From CAYTRP01 sp964625145 (lineage in GTDB: Bacteria > Sumerlaeota > Sumerlaeia > SLMS01 > JAHLLQ01): DNA of 53,283 bases. Under the pieces are notes generated by a model. It saw only the letters and a list, made by a program, of their open reading frames with translations. It was not told the origin of the DNA and did not search any database. Both the position numbers and the translations under genes were made by a program. Shown here in pieces: positions 1 through 9,215 of the stretch; within the stretch, counting starts at the first letter, position 1, and each line of letters opens with the position of its first letter. The DNA lies in assembly GCA_964625145.1 (NCBI GenBank), contig CAZVAQ010000006.1:1-53283 (forward strand), written 5' to 3'.

Positions 1-236
1 CCAGTGATTGCAGGATCTCTGGGTGGTCGCAAACGGTGACCACCTCATGATCGGGTCATCGCCACGGTCCAGGTGCGATACTGCAGGCGGTGACGGAAGG
101 AGGCTGGAATGTTCCGCACCGGCTTCACATCAACGCCTCCGGATACGGCCTCATGACTTTCTCAACCCTGCAGATGCGGCCGTGCTTCACCAGATCGGCG
201 CCGTCGATTGTTTCGAAACTTGAAACAGCAACCAAA
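1..236. other. 5' edge, no supported gene
   Basis: Window edge upstream (plus side) of the cysK terminator. A 71-codon plus-strand frame from a TTG at 8 to a stop at 221 exists but has no ribosome site and no family resemblance that I recognise. A short 3' gene end in another frame cannot be excluded. Nothing else is visible here. Confidence 0.4.
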
Positions 237-268
237 AGAGAGCCCGGCCATCGCTGGCCGGGCTCTCT
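237..268 (-). terminator. Rho-independent terminator of cysK
   Basis: A perfect 14-bp inverted repeat (237-250 with 255-268) with a 4-base loop. On the minus strand it is followed by TTTT (236-233). It lies 26 bases past the cysK stop, so it very likely ends the yidC-jag-cysK transcript. Confidence 0.85.
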
Positions 269-294
269 CTTGCAATTGTATGATGGCGATCGGC

Positions 295-1263
295 TTACGT
301 GTTCGACAGCGCTTCTTCGGCCTTCCGCGCTTCCTCGGTCAGGGCCGTCGACAGGTAGCGCTCCGTGGCGCTGCAGCCGATGGTCACGATCAGCTTACCC
401 TTGTTCTCGGGGCGGGCGGCCACACGCAGGGCGGCAATCACGTTCGCCCCGGTGGAGATGCCGGCGGGGAAGCCCTCCTCCTTGGCCAGGCGCCGCGCCA
501 TGGTGAAGGCCTCCTCGTTGCTCACCTGCAGGACCTCGTCCAGGATCTCCGTGTTAAGGTTCTTCGGAATGAAGCCGGCGCCGAGGCCCTGGATCTTGTG
601 CGGGCCGGGACGTCCACCGGAGATGACGGGGGAATCGACCGGCTCCACGGCGATGACTTGGAAGTCCTTCTTGCGGGACTTGATGACCTCGCCAACGCCG
701 GTGCAGGTGCCGCCGGTGCCAACACCCGCGACAAGGATATCCACCTTCCCGTCCGTATCGCGCCAGATTTCCTCAGCAGTCGTCCGGCGATGGATCTCGG
801 GGTTGGCGGGGTTTTCGAACTGTTGGGGGATGTAGACCTTTTCGGCGCCCATCTCCTCCACCAAGGCCTGCGCGCGGCGGATGGCGCCGGGCATGCCTTC
901 GGGGCCGGGGGTCAGGACAACATCAGCACCGAGCATGCGCAGGAGCAGGCGGCGCTCCATGCTCATGGTTTCCGGCATGGTCAGAATGAGCCGGTAACCC
1001 TTTGCCGAGCAGACAAACGCCAGCGCGATGCCCGTGTTGCCAGAGGTCGGTTCGACCACGGTCATGCCGGGCTTCAACCGGCCGTCGGCCTCGGCGACCT
1101 CAATCATGGCCAAACCGATGCGATCCTTGACTGACTTTAGGGGGTTGAAGAACTCCGCCTTGACGGCGACCGTGGCGTCCAGTCCCCCGCTGACCTTGTT
1201 CAACTTGATCAGAGGCGTGTTCCCAATGGTTTCCGTGATGTTCTGGTAGATGCGGCCGTGCAT
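295..1263 (-). CDS. cysK: Cysteine synthase A
   Basis: PLP enzyme that makes L-cysteine from O-acetylserine and sulfide; cytosolic. The 322-residue length is normal for the family. The N-terminus has the GNTPLIKL motif, the Schiff-base lysine lies in NPLKSVKDR, the substrate loop is EPTSGNTG, and the phosphate-binding loop is GVGTGGTCTG. The usual end motif is present as ATERYLST. The ATG has AAAGGA about 12 bases upstream. It lies downstream of jag on the same strand, with about 87 bases between, and ends at a strong terminator. No serine acetyltransferase gene is nearby. CysK and cystathionine beta-synthase-like proteins share this fold, but length and motifs favour CysK. Confidence 0.93.
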   Translation of the reverse strand: MHGRIYQNITETIGNTPLIKLNKVSGGLDATVAVKAEFFNPLKSVKDRIGLAMIEVAEADGRLKPGMTVVEPTSGNTGIALAFVCSAKGYRLILTMPETMSMERRLLLRMLGADVVLTPGPEGMPGAIRRAQALVEEMGAEKVYIPQQFENPANPEIHRRTTAEEIWRDTDGKVDILVAGVGTGGTCTGVGEVIKSRKKDFQVIAVEPVDSPVISGGRPGPHKIQGLGAGFIPKNLNTEILDEVLQVSNEEAFTMARRLAKEEGFPAGISTGANVIAALRVAARPENKGKLIVTIGCSATERYLSTALTEEARKAEEALSNT

Positions 1264-1350
1264 AGCGTGTGATATCCTTTGTCTTGGAATATGGGAGATT
1301 GGTGAACCGAGAATCGTACCACCCGTCCATCAATCGACAGAAAGAGTGGA

Positions 1351-2313
1351 TTACTCCAATTCGTCGACGAGGGGCCGGGTGGGGTCGAGCAGAGAATCGT
1401 CCTCGGGCCGCTCCTTGTAGACCGGCAGGCGCGAGGAAGACTCCTCGATGTGGGTCTCGCGGAACTCGTCGTCCTGCTGGGTTTCGGGGCGTTCAACCTG
1501 AATGGCCGGTTGCTCGCCGTACAGGTCGCGACGTCCCCCGCGGCTGTTGCCCTTGGATCCGGAGCGTCCGCCGCGGCCACGTCCGCCCCCGCTGTTTCCG
1601 CCTCCACGGCCGGAGCGGCGCACGTCGGGGGCTTGGGGAATCGCGTTGCCGGCCGCTCCTTCGGCCTCGACGACCACGTAGCGCTCCGGTTCGCGGCCAT
1701 GGCTGGAAGTCACCACGCCGGCATAGTTCTTCAGGATGTTGTGGATCAGTTTGCGGTCATGGGCGGACATGGTGGGGAGGGCCACGGCGCGGCGTGTGCG
1801 CAACGCCTTGTCCGCGGCGTTGGTGGCCATGCGCCCCAATTGCTCTTCGCGCTTCTCGCGGTAATCACCCACTTCCAGCTTCACCGGCGGGCAGCCTTCG
1901 ATGAGCTGGGGCATCACGCGGGAGACTACGTGCTGCAGGGCTTCCAGGGTCTGGCCCTGCCGGCCGATGAAGATCGGGGGTTCGGGGGCGTCGATGAAGG
2001 CGACGATCTCGCCCTGCTCGACCTGCACCTCGACGGAGCTGCCCGGCTGGAAGCGGTCGACCAAGCCGTTGAGCCATTCGGCCGCGGCCGCCAGGATTTG
2101 GCCAGTGCCGGCCTCCACCACGTACAGCACGGCTTCGCCCTGCTTTTCAGCCTCGGGCAGGTCCTTTTCTTCCTCGGCCAGACGCTCCAGGTCCAGCGCG
2201 TCGGGTTCGTACTCTTCGATGACGGTCAGTTCTTCGGGGGACACCTCAAGTTGTGCGGCGGCCTTGCGGATGGCCTGTTCCTGTGATCGGGCCACGACTT
2301 CCAATGTTCTCAT
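1351..2313 (-). CDS. jag: Jag/KhpB RNA-binding protein (Jag_N-KH-R3H) with Gly/Arg-rich tail
   Basis: RNA-binding regulator usually encoded beside yidC; in Gram-positives KhpB/Jag affects cell elongation and division. A Jag-N domain lies at about 1-50. An acidic linker leads to a KH domain with the GRQGQTLEALQ loop (about 135-150), then an R3H domain with R-x4-H in DRKLIH (about 185-220). The C-terminal 100 residues are disordered, with a GRGGG/GRGRGG/SRGG stretch near 235-260 and an acidic end. The KH loop is normally GRRGQTL or GKRGQTL; here Gln replaces the second basic residue. The Gly/Arg tail is not a standard Jag part and may add nucleic-acid binding (inference). It follows yidC by 164 bases. 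Confidence 0.9.
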   Translation of the reverse strand: MRTLEVVARSQEQAIRKAAAQLEVSPEELTVIEEYEPDALDLERLAEEEKDLPEAEKQGEAVLYVVEAGTGQILAAAAEWLNGLVDRFQPGSSVEVQVEQGEIVAFIDAPEPPIFIGRQGQTLEALQHVVSRVMPQLIEGCPPVKLEVGDYREKREEQLGRMATNAADKALRTRRAVALPTMSAHDRKLIHNILKNYAGVVTSSHGREPERYVVVEAEGAAGNAIPQAPDVRRSGRGGGNSGGGRGRGGRSGSKGNSRGGRRDLYGEQPAIQVERPETQQDDEFRETHIEESSSRLPVYKERPEDDSLLDPTRPLVDELE

Positions 2314-2477
2314 GATTGTTCCGTCCTGTCGTCATGCGCGGATGAGTCTCCGTTGGCGGATGCTCTCGCGTCGTTTCTGGAATATCCCCCGGGCGGCGGG
2401 TGCCGCTGGCGGGGGAAGCTTGTCGGGATCCACTGGAGGGGTGCTGCCCGGTATCGTCGGCGCGCCCCACGCGTCGA

Positions 2478-4361
2478 TCAGGTATTCTTTGCCGGCACCG
2501 CCGCGCCGGAATTCTCCGGCATGGTGCCAAGGTGGTGCGACGCCACATAGCGCTTGGTCAAGGCGGTGTGTCCAATCTGCCACACGTTCTGGATGAACCA
2601 GTACAGCATCAAACCGGCCGGCATCATGTACAGAAAGATCACGAACATGATCGGCATCATCACCATGATCTGCTTCTGCATCGGGTCCGTGACGTTGGCA
2701 GCCATCATCCGGGAGGTGATGAACTGTGTGGCGGCCATCAACAGGGGGAGGATGTTCAGCGCGTCCCACCCCAGCAATGGCAGCGAGAAGCCAAAAGGGA
2801 GCAACCGGTCCGGTTCGCTGAGGTCGGCAATCCAGAACCACGACTGGCCGCGCAGCTCCACGGCTTGGTCCAGCAAGATATACAGCGCGAAGAAGATCGG
2901 CAGTTGCAGCAACAACGGAAAGCAGCCGCGCAGCATCCCCAGCGGGTTGATGTTGTGCTCGCGGTAGAGCTTCATCAGCTCCTGGCTCTTCTTGGCCGCG
3001 TCGTTCTTGTACTTCTCGTTGATCTGCTCGACGAAGGGACGGATGCGATTCTGCTCCGCCATGGTCTTCGCCTGGTTCAAAATGGCCCAGTGCGACAACG
3101 GGTACAGGGCCGTCTTCACCCCCAGCACCAGCAGGATGATGGCCCAGCCCCAGTTGCCCACCAACCCCTCGAACCAGCGCAGCAGGGTAAGCATCAGCAG
3201 GCAGATCGGCCGCACCCACCCCTGGCCCAAGGGCATTTGGCCAAAAACCATCCGGGAGACGGGGAGCGAACCCTCCACCTTGGGCACATCCAGCGAGGCC
3301 AGCAGGGTGTAATCCTTCGGCCCGGCAAAGACCGAGTACCCCATTGTGCGCGTCTCGCCCGGCTGGAGCTGAATCGCTTCATGGTCCACGATCGCCGACA
3401 GCGGCGACACGATTCCGCGTTGCATGTATTCCGCGCTGACGTTGCGACGCGCCACCAACCACTCCACCCGCGTGGCGGGATTGTCCGGATGCGGAATGAT
3501 CAGGGCGCCGAAATACTTCGACTGCAAACCAGCCCAGCCGACGTTCGCCTTGTAGGAAATCGGATCGTCATCGATCGAGACATTCTTCACGCGCAGCGAG
3601 GAACCCACCGACGCCACGCCGGTGATCTGGCCATGGGTGCGGTCGGCGACGATCGGCTGCAGCAACCCACCCTTCCAGCCGATGCCCCACCCGAACTCCG
3701 GATCACCGATGGGAGTGCGCGCCTCGCCGTTGCGGATCTCCAACTCCAGATCCACCAAGTAGCTGTCGTCAGGGATGCGATAGGTGCGCACGACCTGGAA
3801 CCCATCGACGACGGGCGAGGTGAACTGCACCGTGTGGACGCCCTCGTTGCTGGAGGATTCAACGTCGTAAACAACACTGTTGAAGCGGGAGAGATTGCGG
3901 CCTTCGAGCTGCAGGGGCAGCTCACGCCCGCCACGCTCGCGGACTTGCGGGATCAGGTTGGTGGTGACGGCCTCGCCGGAGCGGTGATCGCGCACCTCCG
4001 CCACGTACTCGGAAGGCTTGATTTCCCAACTGATGGGAACGCCGCCGAATGTCGTAAAGGTAATGTGGACGAGCTGGGTATCCACCTCATGGGTGGGCGC
4101 GTCTTCCAGATTCAGTGTCTGGACGGCGGTGACATCCTGCTGACGGCTGTCGGGAGCAGAATCGGGGGAGGCACTGATCGTCGGCGCCGAGCCGTCCGGG
4201 TCTCCCTCCGTGGGCTTCAGGAGGATTTCCGCGCCGGCCGCGGCCCGTTGGCGCGGGTCCTCGGCTTCGCGGGCCTCCTGCTCACGCATCGCCGGAAGAA
4301 CCACAAAAGCGACCCAGGCCCCAAGGAAGATGAGAATGAAGGCGATCCAGCGCTTTTCCAT
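2478..4361 (-). CDS. yidC: Membrane protein insertase YidC (with periplasmic domain)
   Basis: Inserts proteins into the inner membrane alone or with SecYEG. I chose the ATG at 4361 (627 residues) because MEKRWIAFILIFLG begins the usual N-terminal membrane anchor and GGAG lies 5 bases upstream; the open frame extends 54 codons further without such support. A Ser/Asp/Glu-rich linker is followed by the large periplasmic beta domain (about 80-380), which marks a diderm-type YidC. The conserved insertase core with about five membrane segments ends in the MPAGLMLYWFIQNVWQ region. The tail after KRYVASHH is short. The usual rpmH-rnpA neighbours are absent upstream; a divergent phosphodiesterase gene lies there instead. 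Confidence 0.95.
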   Translation of the reverse strand: MEKRWIAFILIFLGAWVAFVVLPAMREQEAREAEDPRQRAAAGAEILLKPTEGDPDGSAPTISASPDSAPDSRQQDVTAVQTLNLEDAPTHEVDTQLVHITFTTFGGVPISWEIKPSEYVAEVRDHRSGEAVTTNLIPQVRERGGRELPLQLEGRNLSRFNSVVYDVESSSNEGVHTVQFTSPVVDGFQVVRTYRIPDDSYLVDLELEIRNGEARTPIGDPEFGWGIGWKGGLLQPIVADRTHGQITGVASVGSSLRVKNVSIDDDPISYKANVGWAGLQSKYFGALIIPHPDNPATRVEWLVARRNVSAEYMQRGIVSPLSAIVDHEAIQLQPGETRTMGYSVFAGPKDYTLLASLDVPKVEGSLPVSRMVFGQMPLGQGWVRPICLLMLTLLRWFEGLVGNWGWAIILLVLGVKTALYPLSHWAILNQAKTMAEQNRIRPFVEQINEKYKNDAAKKSQELMKLYREHNINPLGMLRGCFPLLLQLPIFFALYILLDQAVELRGQSWFWIADLSEPDRLLPFGFSLPLLGWDALNILPLLMAATQFITSRMMAANVTDPMQKQIMVMMPIMFVIFLYMMPAGLMLYWFIQNVWQIGHTALTKRYVASHHLGTMPENSGAAVPAKNT

Positions 4362-4597
4362 GCCGTCTCCGCAGGTTGGTGGGGACAAAGAGCCAACGGC
4401 ATGGGCGAAACCAATGCCAAAGGCGGGGCGTAGCGTGGGCAATGGCGGCTCCACGTTGCAAGCGAATTGCCCGGCCAAGATGGCTTGCCCACCGGCCCCA
4501 AAGGCGGCAGGCAAAACCATCACCGAATACCCGGCCGGGAACCCGCCCGGCCGACCAGGCCATCAGGTCTACCACCCACAGGTCCAAAGGTCTCTCC

Positions 4598-5452
4598 ATG
4601 TCCCTCCATTTCCCCGGCTTTTCCCCGTTTCTGATCCTTCTCATGACCCTATCCATGGTGACTTCAATGGTTTCCGCCAGCCCCATCGAGATTGTCGGCC
4701 ACCGGGGCGCCTCGGCCCAGGCACCGGAGAACACCCTCGCCTCCATCCGCGAAGGCTGGAAGCAAGGCGCCGACGCCGTGGAGATCGACGTGTGGCTGAC
4801 CGCCGACAAGCGGATCGTTTTGATGCATGACCAGGAGCTCAAGCGCACCACCGGCGCACCGGGGCTCATCACGCAGTCCACATGGGCGGAGTTGCGCGAG
4901 CTGGACGCCGGTTCGTGGAAGGGCGCCATCTGGGCCGGCGAGCCGCTGCCCCTGCTCGAGCAGGCCCTCAAGACCATCCCCGCCGGCAAGCGCATGTTCG
5001 TCGAGATCAAGTCGGGCGTCGAGATCGTCCCCCACGTCGTGCCGATCATCCGCGACAGCGGCAAGGCCCCAAGTCAGATCGTCATCATCAGCTTCAGCCA
5101 GGATGTCTGCGCCGCCATGAAGGCCGAACTGCCGGAGCACGTGGTGCTACGATTGGCGGGCTTCAAGCAGAACGAGGAAACGGGAGAGTTCACCCCGACC
5201 ATCGAATCGCTGATCGAGCAGGCCAAGGCGGCGAACCTGGATGGCTTGAACCTGAGCTGGAAGGGACCGCACACGCCTGAGTCCGCCCGACTGATCAAGG
5301 ACGCCGGGCTGTCCTTCTCCATATGGACGGTCAACACGCCGGAGACGGCGCAGGAGATGGCGAAGCTCGGCGCCCAGACGATCACGACCGATCATCCGGG
5401 GGCGATCCGCGGGTGGCTGGGGGAAGCCCCCGCCGCACAGGCAGCGGAGTAA
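4598..5452 (+). CDS. Secreted glycerophosphodiester phosphodiesterase
   Basis: GDPD-family TIM barrel that hydrolyses glycerophosphodiesters to glycerol-3-phosphate and an alcohol. The start at 4598 follows AAAGG by about 8 bases and gives a signal peptide (FLILLMTLSMVTSMVSAS), so the product is probably exported. Active-site motifs are clear: GHRGASAQAPENT near residue 35 (HR-x4-EN type), EIDVWLTADKRIVLMHD (the metal-binding E-x-D and HD), then VEIKSG and the C-terminal WTVNT motif. The length of 284 is typical. A hairpin starts 15 bases after the stop. It neighbours a secreted metallophosphatase, suggesting a phosphate-scavenging pair (inference). Confidence 0.92.
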   Translation: MSLHFPGFSPFLILLMTLSMVTSMVSASPIEIVGHRGASAQAPENTLASIREGWKQGADAVEIDVWLTADKRIVLMHDQELKRTTGAPGLITQSTWAELRELDAGSWKGAIWAGEPLPLLEQALKTIPAGKRMFVEIKSGVEIVPHVVPIIRDSGKAPSQIVIISFSQDVCAAMKAELPEHVVLRLAGFKQNEETGEFTPTIESLIEQAKAANLDGLNLSWKGPHTPESARLIKDAGLSFSIWTVNTPETAQEMAKLGAQTITTDHPGAIRGWLGEAPAAQAAE

Positions 5453-5466
5453 CTCTGCAAGGACTT

Positions 5467-5487
5467 GGGGCGGAATCTCTCCGCCCC
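5467..5487 (+). terminator. Hairpin after the phosphodiesterase gene
   Basis: A perfect 8-bp stem (GGGGCGGA/TCCGCCCC) with an ATCTC loop, 15 bases after the stop codon. No T-run follows on the plus strand, so intrinsic termination is only possible, not certain. Confidence 0.45.
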
Positions 5488-5588
5488 CACCGGTCGTCTC
5501 GGCTTGCATCGTACAACGCCGGGGTGAAGGCTCCATGACATCCGCCGGGATTACCAACTCTCTCCGCGATTACAGGAGCCCCCTGATC

Positions 5589-6878
5589 ATGAAGCATCGC
5601 ACAATCCTGAAGACCATCGGCGCCCTGGCCGTTGCCGGTGTCATCACATTCGCTGCGCCGTCTGATGCGACGGCCGAGTTGCTGGCAGATCCCCCCGGTC
5701 GCGGGCACACGTTTCACCATCGTGTCCTGTGGATTGAGAACCCCGACACCGAAGCCGTGCTGTCGTGGTCGACGCGCGAAGCGGGGAAGGACCACGTCCT
5801 CTATTACGACACGGTCTCGCGCGCGGGCGACGTCAGCGCCTACGCGAACAAGACCTCCACGTTCAAGGACGGCCAGTTCACCATGGTCGAGGCCGACAAG
5901 GAATGGGTCCGGCCAGCCTATTACCACCACGCACACCTCACCGGCCTGGAACCCGACACGACCTACTATGTCGTCTTCTCCAGCGATGGCGAACCGTCAA
6001 AGGAGTTTCATTTCCGCACAGCCCTGGCGGAAGACCAACCCTTCACCATGTTGGCAGGCGGTGATTCGCGCATTGGCGGCAATGATCCCTACAGCCACAC
6101 CGACCGCCAGTCGATGAACATGCGCCTGCGCGAGCTCTTCGAGAGCGAACCCAACGTCCTGGGTTTTGTCCACGGCGGCGATTATTGCATGCGGGCGGAG
6201 TGGCGTTATCTGGAACCGTGGCTGAACGATCACGAGCTGACGACCACGGGCGCCGGCCGCCTGCTCCCCATCATCCCCGCGCGCGGCAATCATGACATGG
6301 CCATCGGCTACGAGGAGATGTTCTCCTGGCCGGATCTCAAGACTCCCTACTACTTCACGACGCGCCTCTCCCCCACCGCCACCGTCATCACGCTGAACAC
6401 GGAGATCAGCATCGCCGGTGACCAGCGCGATTGGCTCGAATCGACATTGGAGAGCGTGGCGCCGGATAGCCGCTGGATCATGGCCGTGTACCATCGCCCG
6501 GCGTATTCCAGCGTTCGCAACGTGCAGGATGGCGCCCCGCGCCGGAACAGTTGGGTGCCGCTGTTCGAGCGGTTCAACGTGAACCTCGCCTACGAATCGC
6601 ACGACCACGCGCTCAAGCGCACGGTTCCCATTCGCGACAGCAGGATCGACTTGGAGAACGGCGTCACGTACATCGGCGACGGTGGCCTGGGTGTTCCGCA
6701 ACGCGCGCCGGATCCGAACCGCTGGTGGTTTGATCCCCCCGGCTTCACCAAGCCCGCGCACCACGCCCACGTCATCCACTTTGGCGAGGATCAGATGCAC
6801 GTGCGCGCCATTGGCATCGAGCGGGAGGTTCTGGACGACTTCGTCTTGTCGCCGCGCGTCGTCGCCGTCGGCCAGTGA
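5589..6878 (+). CDS. Secreted purple-acid-phosphatase-like metallophosphoesterase
   Basis: Calcineurin-like phosphoesterase with a fibronectin-like N-terminal domain, as in purple acid phosphatases. The ATG at 5589 (429 residues) has CAGGAG 10 bases upstream and starts a signal peptide ending near ATAEL. The N-terminal beta domain (about 35-150) includes ETDTTYY-type text (LEPDTTYYVVFSSDG). Metal-ligand motifs follow in order: AGGDSRIGG, HGGDYC, ARGNHDM, VYHRPAY and ESHDHALKR. The last is GHxH-like with Ser for Gly. The specific substrate cannot be told. It is 136 bases after the phosphodiesterase gene and 18 bases before the next gene, so a short operon is likely. Confidence 0.88.
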   Translation: MKHRTILKTIGALAVAGVITFAAPSDATAELLADPPGRGHTFHHRVLWIENPDTEAVLSWSTREAGKDHVLYYDTVSRAGDVSAYANKTSTFKDGQFTMVEADKEWVRPAYYHHAHLTGLEPDTTYYVVFSSDGEPSKEFHFRTALAEDQPFTMLAGGDSRIGGNDPYSHTDRQSMNMRLRELFESEPNVLGFVHGGDYCMRAEWRYLEPWLNDHELTTTGAGRLLPIIPARGNHDMAIGYEEMFSWPDLKTPYYFTTRLSPTATVITLNTEISIAGDQRDWLESTLESVAPDSRWIMAVYHRPAYSSVRNVQDGAPRRNSWVPLFERFNVNLAYESHDHALKRTVPIRDSRIDLENGVTYIGDGGLGVPQRAPDPNRWWFDPPGFTKPAHHAHVIHFGEDQMHVRAIGIEREVLDDFVLSPRVVAVGQ

Positions 6879-6896
6879 CGCACGGGTTGCGCGGCG

Positions 6897-7787
6897 ATGA
6901 AATCAACGCATGAGACCAGCGGATGGTACGTGGCGGCGCGATGGGTGATCTGCGCCGCCATCTTCCTCCACGCACTCGGGTTCTACATCGCCATCAGCAC
7001 GCGCGTGGGGAGCGCGTGGGGCAGCGTGGCATTGATGGAGGGTGTCCCCGATGAGACGATTCGCTATTGGGAGAAGCTCGCCTCCGTTCTCCTGTTGCTC
7101 GGCGGCATCTCGTTGTTGATCCGGCCCGTGCTTCCCGTGGCGTTGCTGTTGAGTCTTGCCGTCGCCGCGGAAGCATACGGCAAGCTCGTCTTTGGCGGCG
7201 AGCCGTTCGTCGAATGGTCCATGTGGTCCGCCGCGCTGCGCTACGCCTTGCCCCTGGCGTTGCTGCCATTACTCGGCTTGCTGGGGCCGCTGCCACCAAC
7301 TCGAACCCGCGTGCTCATCGCCATGTGGGTCCTGCGCATCGGCATCGCCATCGTCTTCGCCATTCACGGATTGCAGGCCCTTGGCCAGCATCCGTGGTTC
7401 ATCGATTTGCTGATCGGGTCGTCGCGCTCGATGCTGGGATATCGGCTGACGGAATCGAACGCGATTCTTATCCTCAAGTTTATTGGCTGCGCGGACATCC
7501 TGGTAGCCGCAGGTATCCTTGCGGGCCGCTGGCGCGCGTTGCTGGCGTGGCTTTGCCTATGGAGCACGGTCACCGCCTGCTCGCGCATGACTTCCAACGG
7601 CGTCATGTCGTATCCGGAAGTCCTGCTGCGCGCGTCGCACATCCTCGCGCCGGTGGCGGTGTGGTGCCTCGGCGTCTACGTGGATGTCACGCGCCGCGCC
7701 GACGCCGCATCAGCGGTCGTCATCGTCGACGATTCCGAACACGAACGCGTCACTCCCAACATGGATGACGCGGCGAGTGTGACGTAA
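6897..7787 (+). CDS. Polytopic membrane protein of unknown function
   Basis: A 296-residue integral membrane protein, probably with seven or eight membrane spans, and a charged acidic C-terminal tail (about 265-296). Arrangement of the hydrophobic segments suggests two repeats of four helices, somewhat like DoxX-type proteins, but I cannot place it in a family with confidence. The start lies 18 bases after the phosphatase stop, and the ATG has only a weak ribosome site; a second ATG follows at 6909. It ends 21 bases from the convergent dehydrogenase gene. Confidence 0.7.
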   Translation: MKSTHETSGWYVAARWVICAAIFLHALGFYIAISTRVGSAWGSVALMEGVPDETIRYWEKLASVLLLLGGISLLIRPVLPVALLLSLAVAAEAYGKLVFGGEPFVEWSMWSAALRYALPLALLPLLGLLGPLPPTRTRVLIAMWVLRIGIAIVFAIHGLQALGQHPWFIDLLIGSSRSMLGYRLTESNAILILKFIGCADILVAAGILAGRWRALLAWLCLWSTVTACSRMTSNGVMSYPEVLLRASHILAPVAVWCLGVYVDVTRRADAASAVVIVDDSEHERVTPNMDDAASVT

Positions 7788-7808
7788 TAAGCAGCACTGC
7801 CGAATCAA

Positions 7809-9089
7809 TCACGCATTCACGAACGAGGCGCGCAGGTCGATCAAGCCCTGTCGGATGAGCGCCCGCACCGGCAGCGCCTGCTCGAAGCCTTCATCGCCCC
7901 ATGCCGCATGCAGCACGCGGTCCATGGCGATGTCGTCGATGTCGCGCGCTGTCGATGGAAGTTCCAGCTTCAGGGCGCCGGCTTGTTCCGGGTGATTCAC
8001 CAGGAATACGATCGCCGCCGCGGCACCCATGGCCAGATGATTCGGCGACACTCCCGCTTCCATGCATCGCCGCATGGCTCCAACAAGGCGGTCTCTCCAA
8101 CCCAACTTGCGCAACGGATCGCGGATGACGCGCTCCACAAGGTCGTTCAGGTGCGGATTCACCATGCGCTCGAGCAGGTCCTCTGCATACTCGCGCCAGC
8201 CATCTGTTGTGAAGAGCGGGTCGCCGGTGCCCTTGTGCAGTTCGCACATGGCGGCTCCGCACTCATCCAGGAACGCATGGCGCGCAATGTCGAGCAATTG
8301 CGGCTCGCGCCCCGCATCCGCGATGGTCACGCAACCCCGCAGGTCCGCCAGGTAACCCAGCAACGCATGAATCGCGTTATGACCGTAGAGCTTTGCCTCT
8401 TCAAACGGCTCCAGGTGTTCCTTCTCCACAAACACGCCGATGCCGCGACGCCAGCCATCAAGATGAGGACGCGAGAAGAGGATGCGGTTGAACTTCTCCA
8501 CGAGTATCGCGCGCCCCGCGCCGGGCGTCATCTCCACAAGGCCAAGACGCTTGATCGTTTCCGCATCGGTGATGATGCCACTCATCTTGCCGATGACGGT
8601 ATCAACGCAGCGAAACGATTCAGGCAACGGCCCGCCCAAGGCATCGGCAATGGCCGTGCCGAGCAGGAGCGCCGCATCGTTGTTGTTCTCCGCCGCGTAG
8701 ATCACGGTCGGTCTTGCGGACTGTCGTCGGCGAATACCACTCGCGATCAGTGCGGCAACGCTCCCCTCGCCGCCAGCACCGTAAATCTGGACGCTGGGCA
8801 ATGCCGTGGCCATCTCATCGGATTCCGCAATGGCATTCACCAACCGATCCCTGTCCGCGGGATCGCGCGGGTTCAGGACGTCGACGCCTTCCACCGTCAC
8901 CGGCCGAATGCCATCGGGGTGTGCAACATTCACCTGGTAAACTCCACCATGATCGCGCACTGCCTTCACCAACGCGGCATCAATCTCCGAAACCACAAGC
9001 CGCTCGAAAGCCCCCGAGGCATGAGCCTCAAAGGCGAACAAGCCGCTCATGATGGGCCCAAAACCGAACCCGACGAAGGTCTTTGACAC
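7809..9089 (-). CDS. Mannitol-dehydrogenase-family polyol dehydrogenase
   Basis: Probable NAD(P)-dependent long-chain polyol dehydrogenase (mannitol/mannitol-1-phosphate type). The N-terminus has a Rossmann-like start, FVGFGFGPIMSG. The C-terminal alpha-helical domain contains AKLYGHNAIHALLGYL, matching the K-x4-N-x2-H pattern that carries the catalytic lysine in this family. The length of 426 fits MtlD-like proteins. It is third in a same-strand cluster after a sorbose-phosphate-reductase-like enzyme and a KdsD/GutQ isomerase, suggesting a sugar-alcohol function (inference). The 126-base gap in front of it carries two heptamer arrays, so it may be expressed separately. The substrate is unknown. 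Confidence 0.72.
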   Translation of the reverse strand: MSKTFVGFGFGPIMSGLFAFEAHASGAFERLVVSEIDAALVKAVRDHGGVYQVNVAHPDGIRPVTVEGVDVLNPRDPADRDRLVNAIAESDEMATALPSVQIYGAGGEGSVAALIASGIRRRQSARPTVIYAAENNNDAALLLGTAIADALGGPLPESFRCVDTVIGKMSGIITDAETIKRLGLVEMTPGAGRAILVEKFNRILFSRPHLDGWRRGIGVFVEKEHLEPFEEAKLYGHNAIHALLGYLADLRGCVTIADAGREPQLLDIARHAFLDECGAAMCELHKGTGDPLFTTDGWREYAEDLLERMVNPHLNDLVERVIRDPLRKLGWRDRLVGAMRRCMEAGVSPNHLAMGAAAAIVFLVNHPEQAGALKLELPSTARDIDDIAMDRVLHAAWGDEGFEQALPVRALIRQGLIDLRASFVNA

Positions 9090-9099
9090 GATAAGGTCA

Positions 9100-9134
9100 G
9101 TTCCTGGTTCCAGGTTCCTCGTTCTTCGTTTTCC
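9100..9134 (+). repeat. Heptamer array, family A (GTTCCTC)
   Basis: Five 7-base units in phase: GTTCCTG, GTTCCAG, GTTCCTC, GTTCTTC and GTTTTCC. It lies just upstream of the mannitol-dehydrogenase-like gene. It is the one family A array that does not sit behind a stop codon in the same sense. Confidence 0.85.
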
Positions 9135-9152
9135 TCGCCTCAGCTATGCACT

Positions 9153-9215
9153 TTCCTTCTTTAGCCTTCCTCCTTCCTCCTTCAGCCTTCCTCCTTCAGC
9201 CTTCCCATTTCTTCC
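9153..9215 (-). repeat. Heptamer array, family B (GGAGGAA/GGCTGAA)
   Basis: Read on the minus strand it starts at the base after the kdsD stop codon and runs in phase for nine units, including GGCTGAA, GGAGGAA, GGCTGAA, GGAGGAA and GGAGGAA. The unit and phase match the array after the MATE gene at 42040. Confidence 0.87.

Noticed and set aside
8..223. A 71-codon plus-strand frame at the window start
   Set aside because: TTG start, no ribosome site, no recognisable motif; probably chance.
2400..4433. Long plus-strand frame opposite yidC, and similar long antisense frames elsewhere (e.g. 18255-19970, 20699-22783)
   Set aside because: Composition and the strong family match of the opposite strand show these are shadows of high-GC coding sequence.
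9100..9206. Repeat arrays as CRISPR
   Set aside because: Units are 7 bases with no spacers; no cas genes are present.
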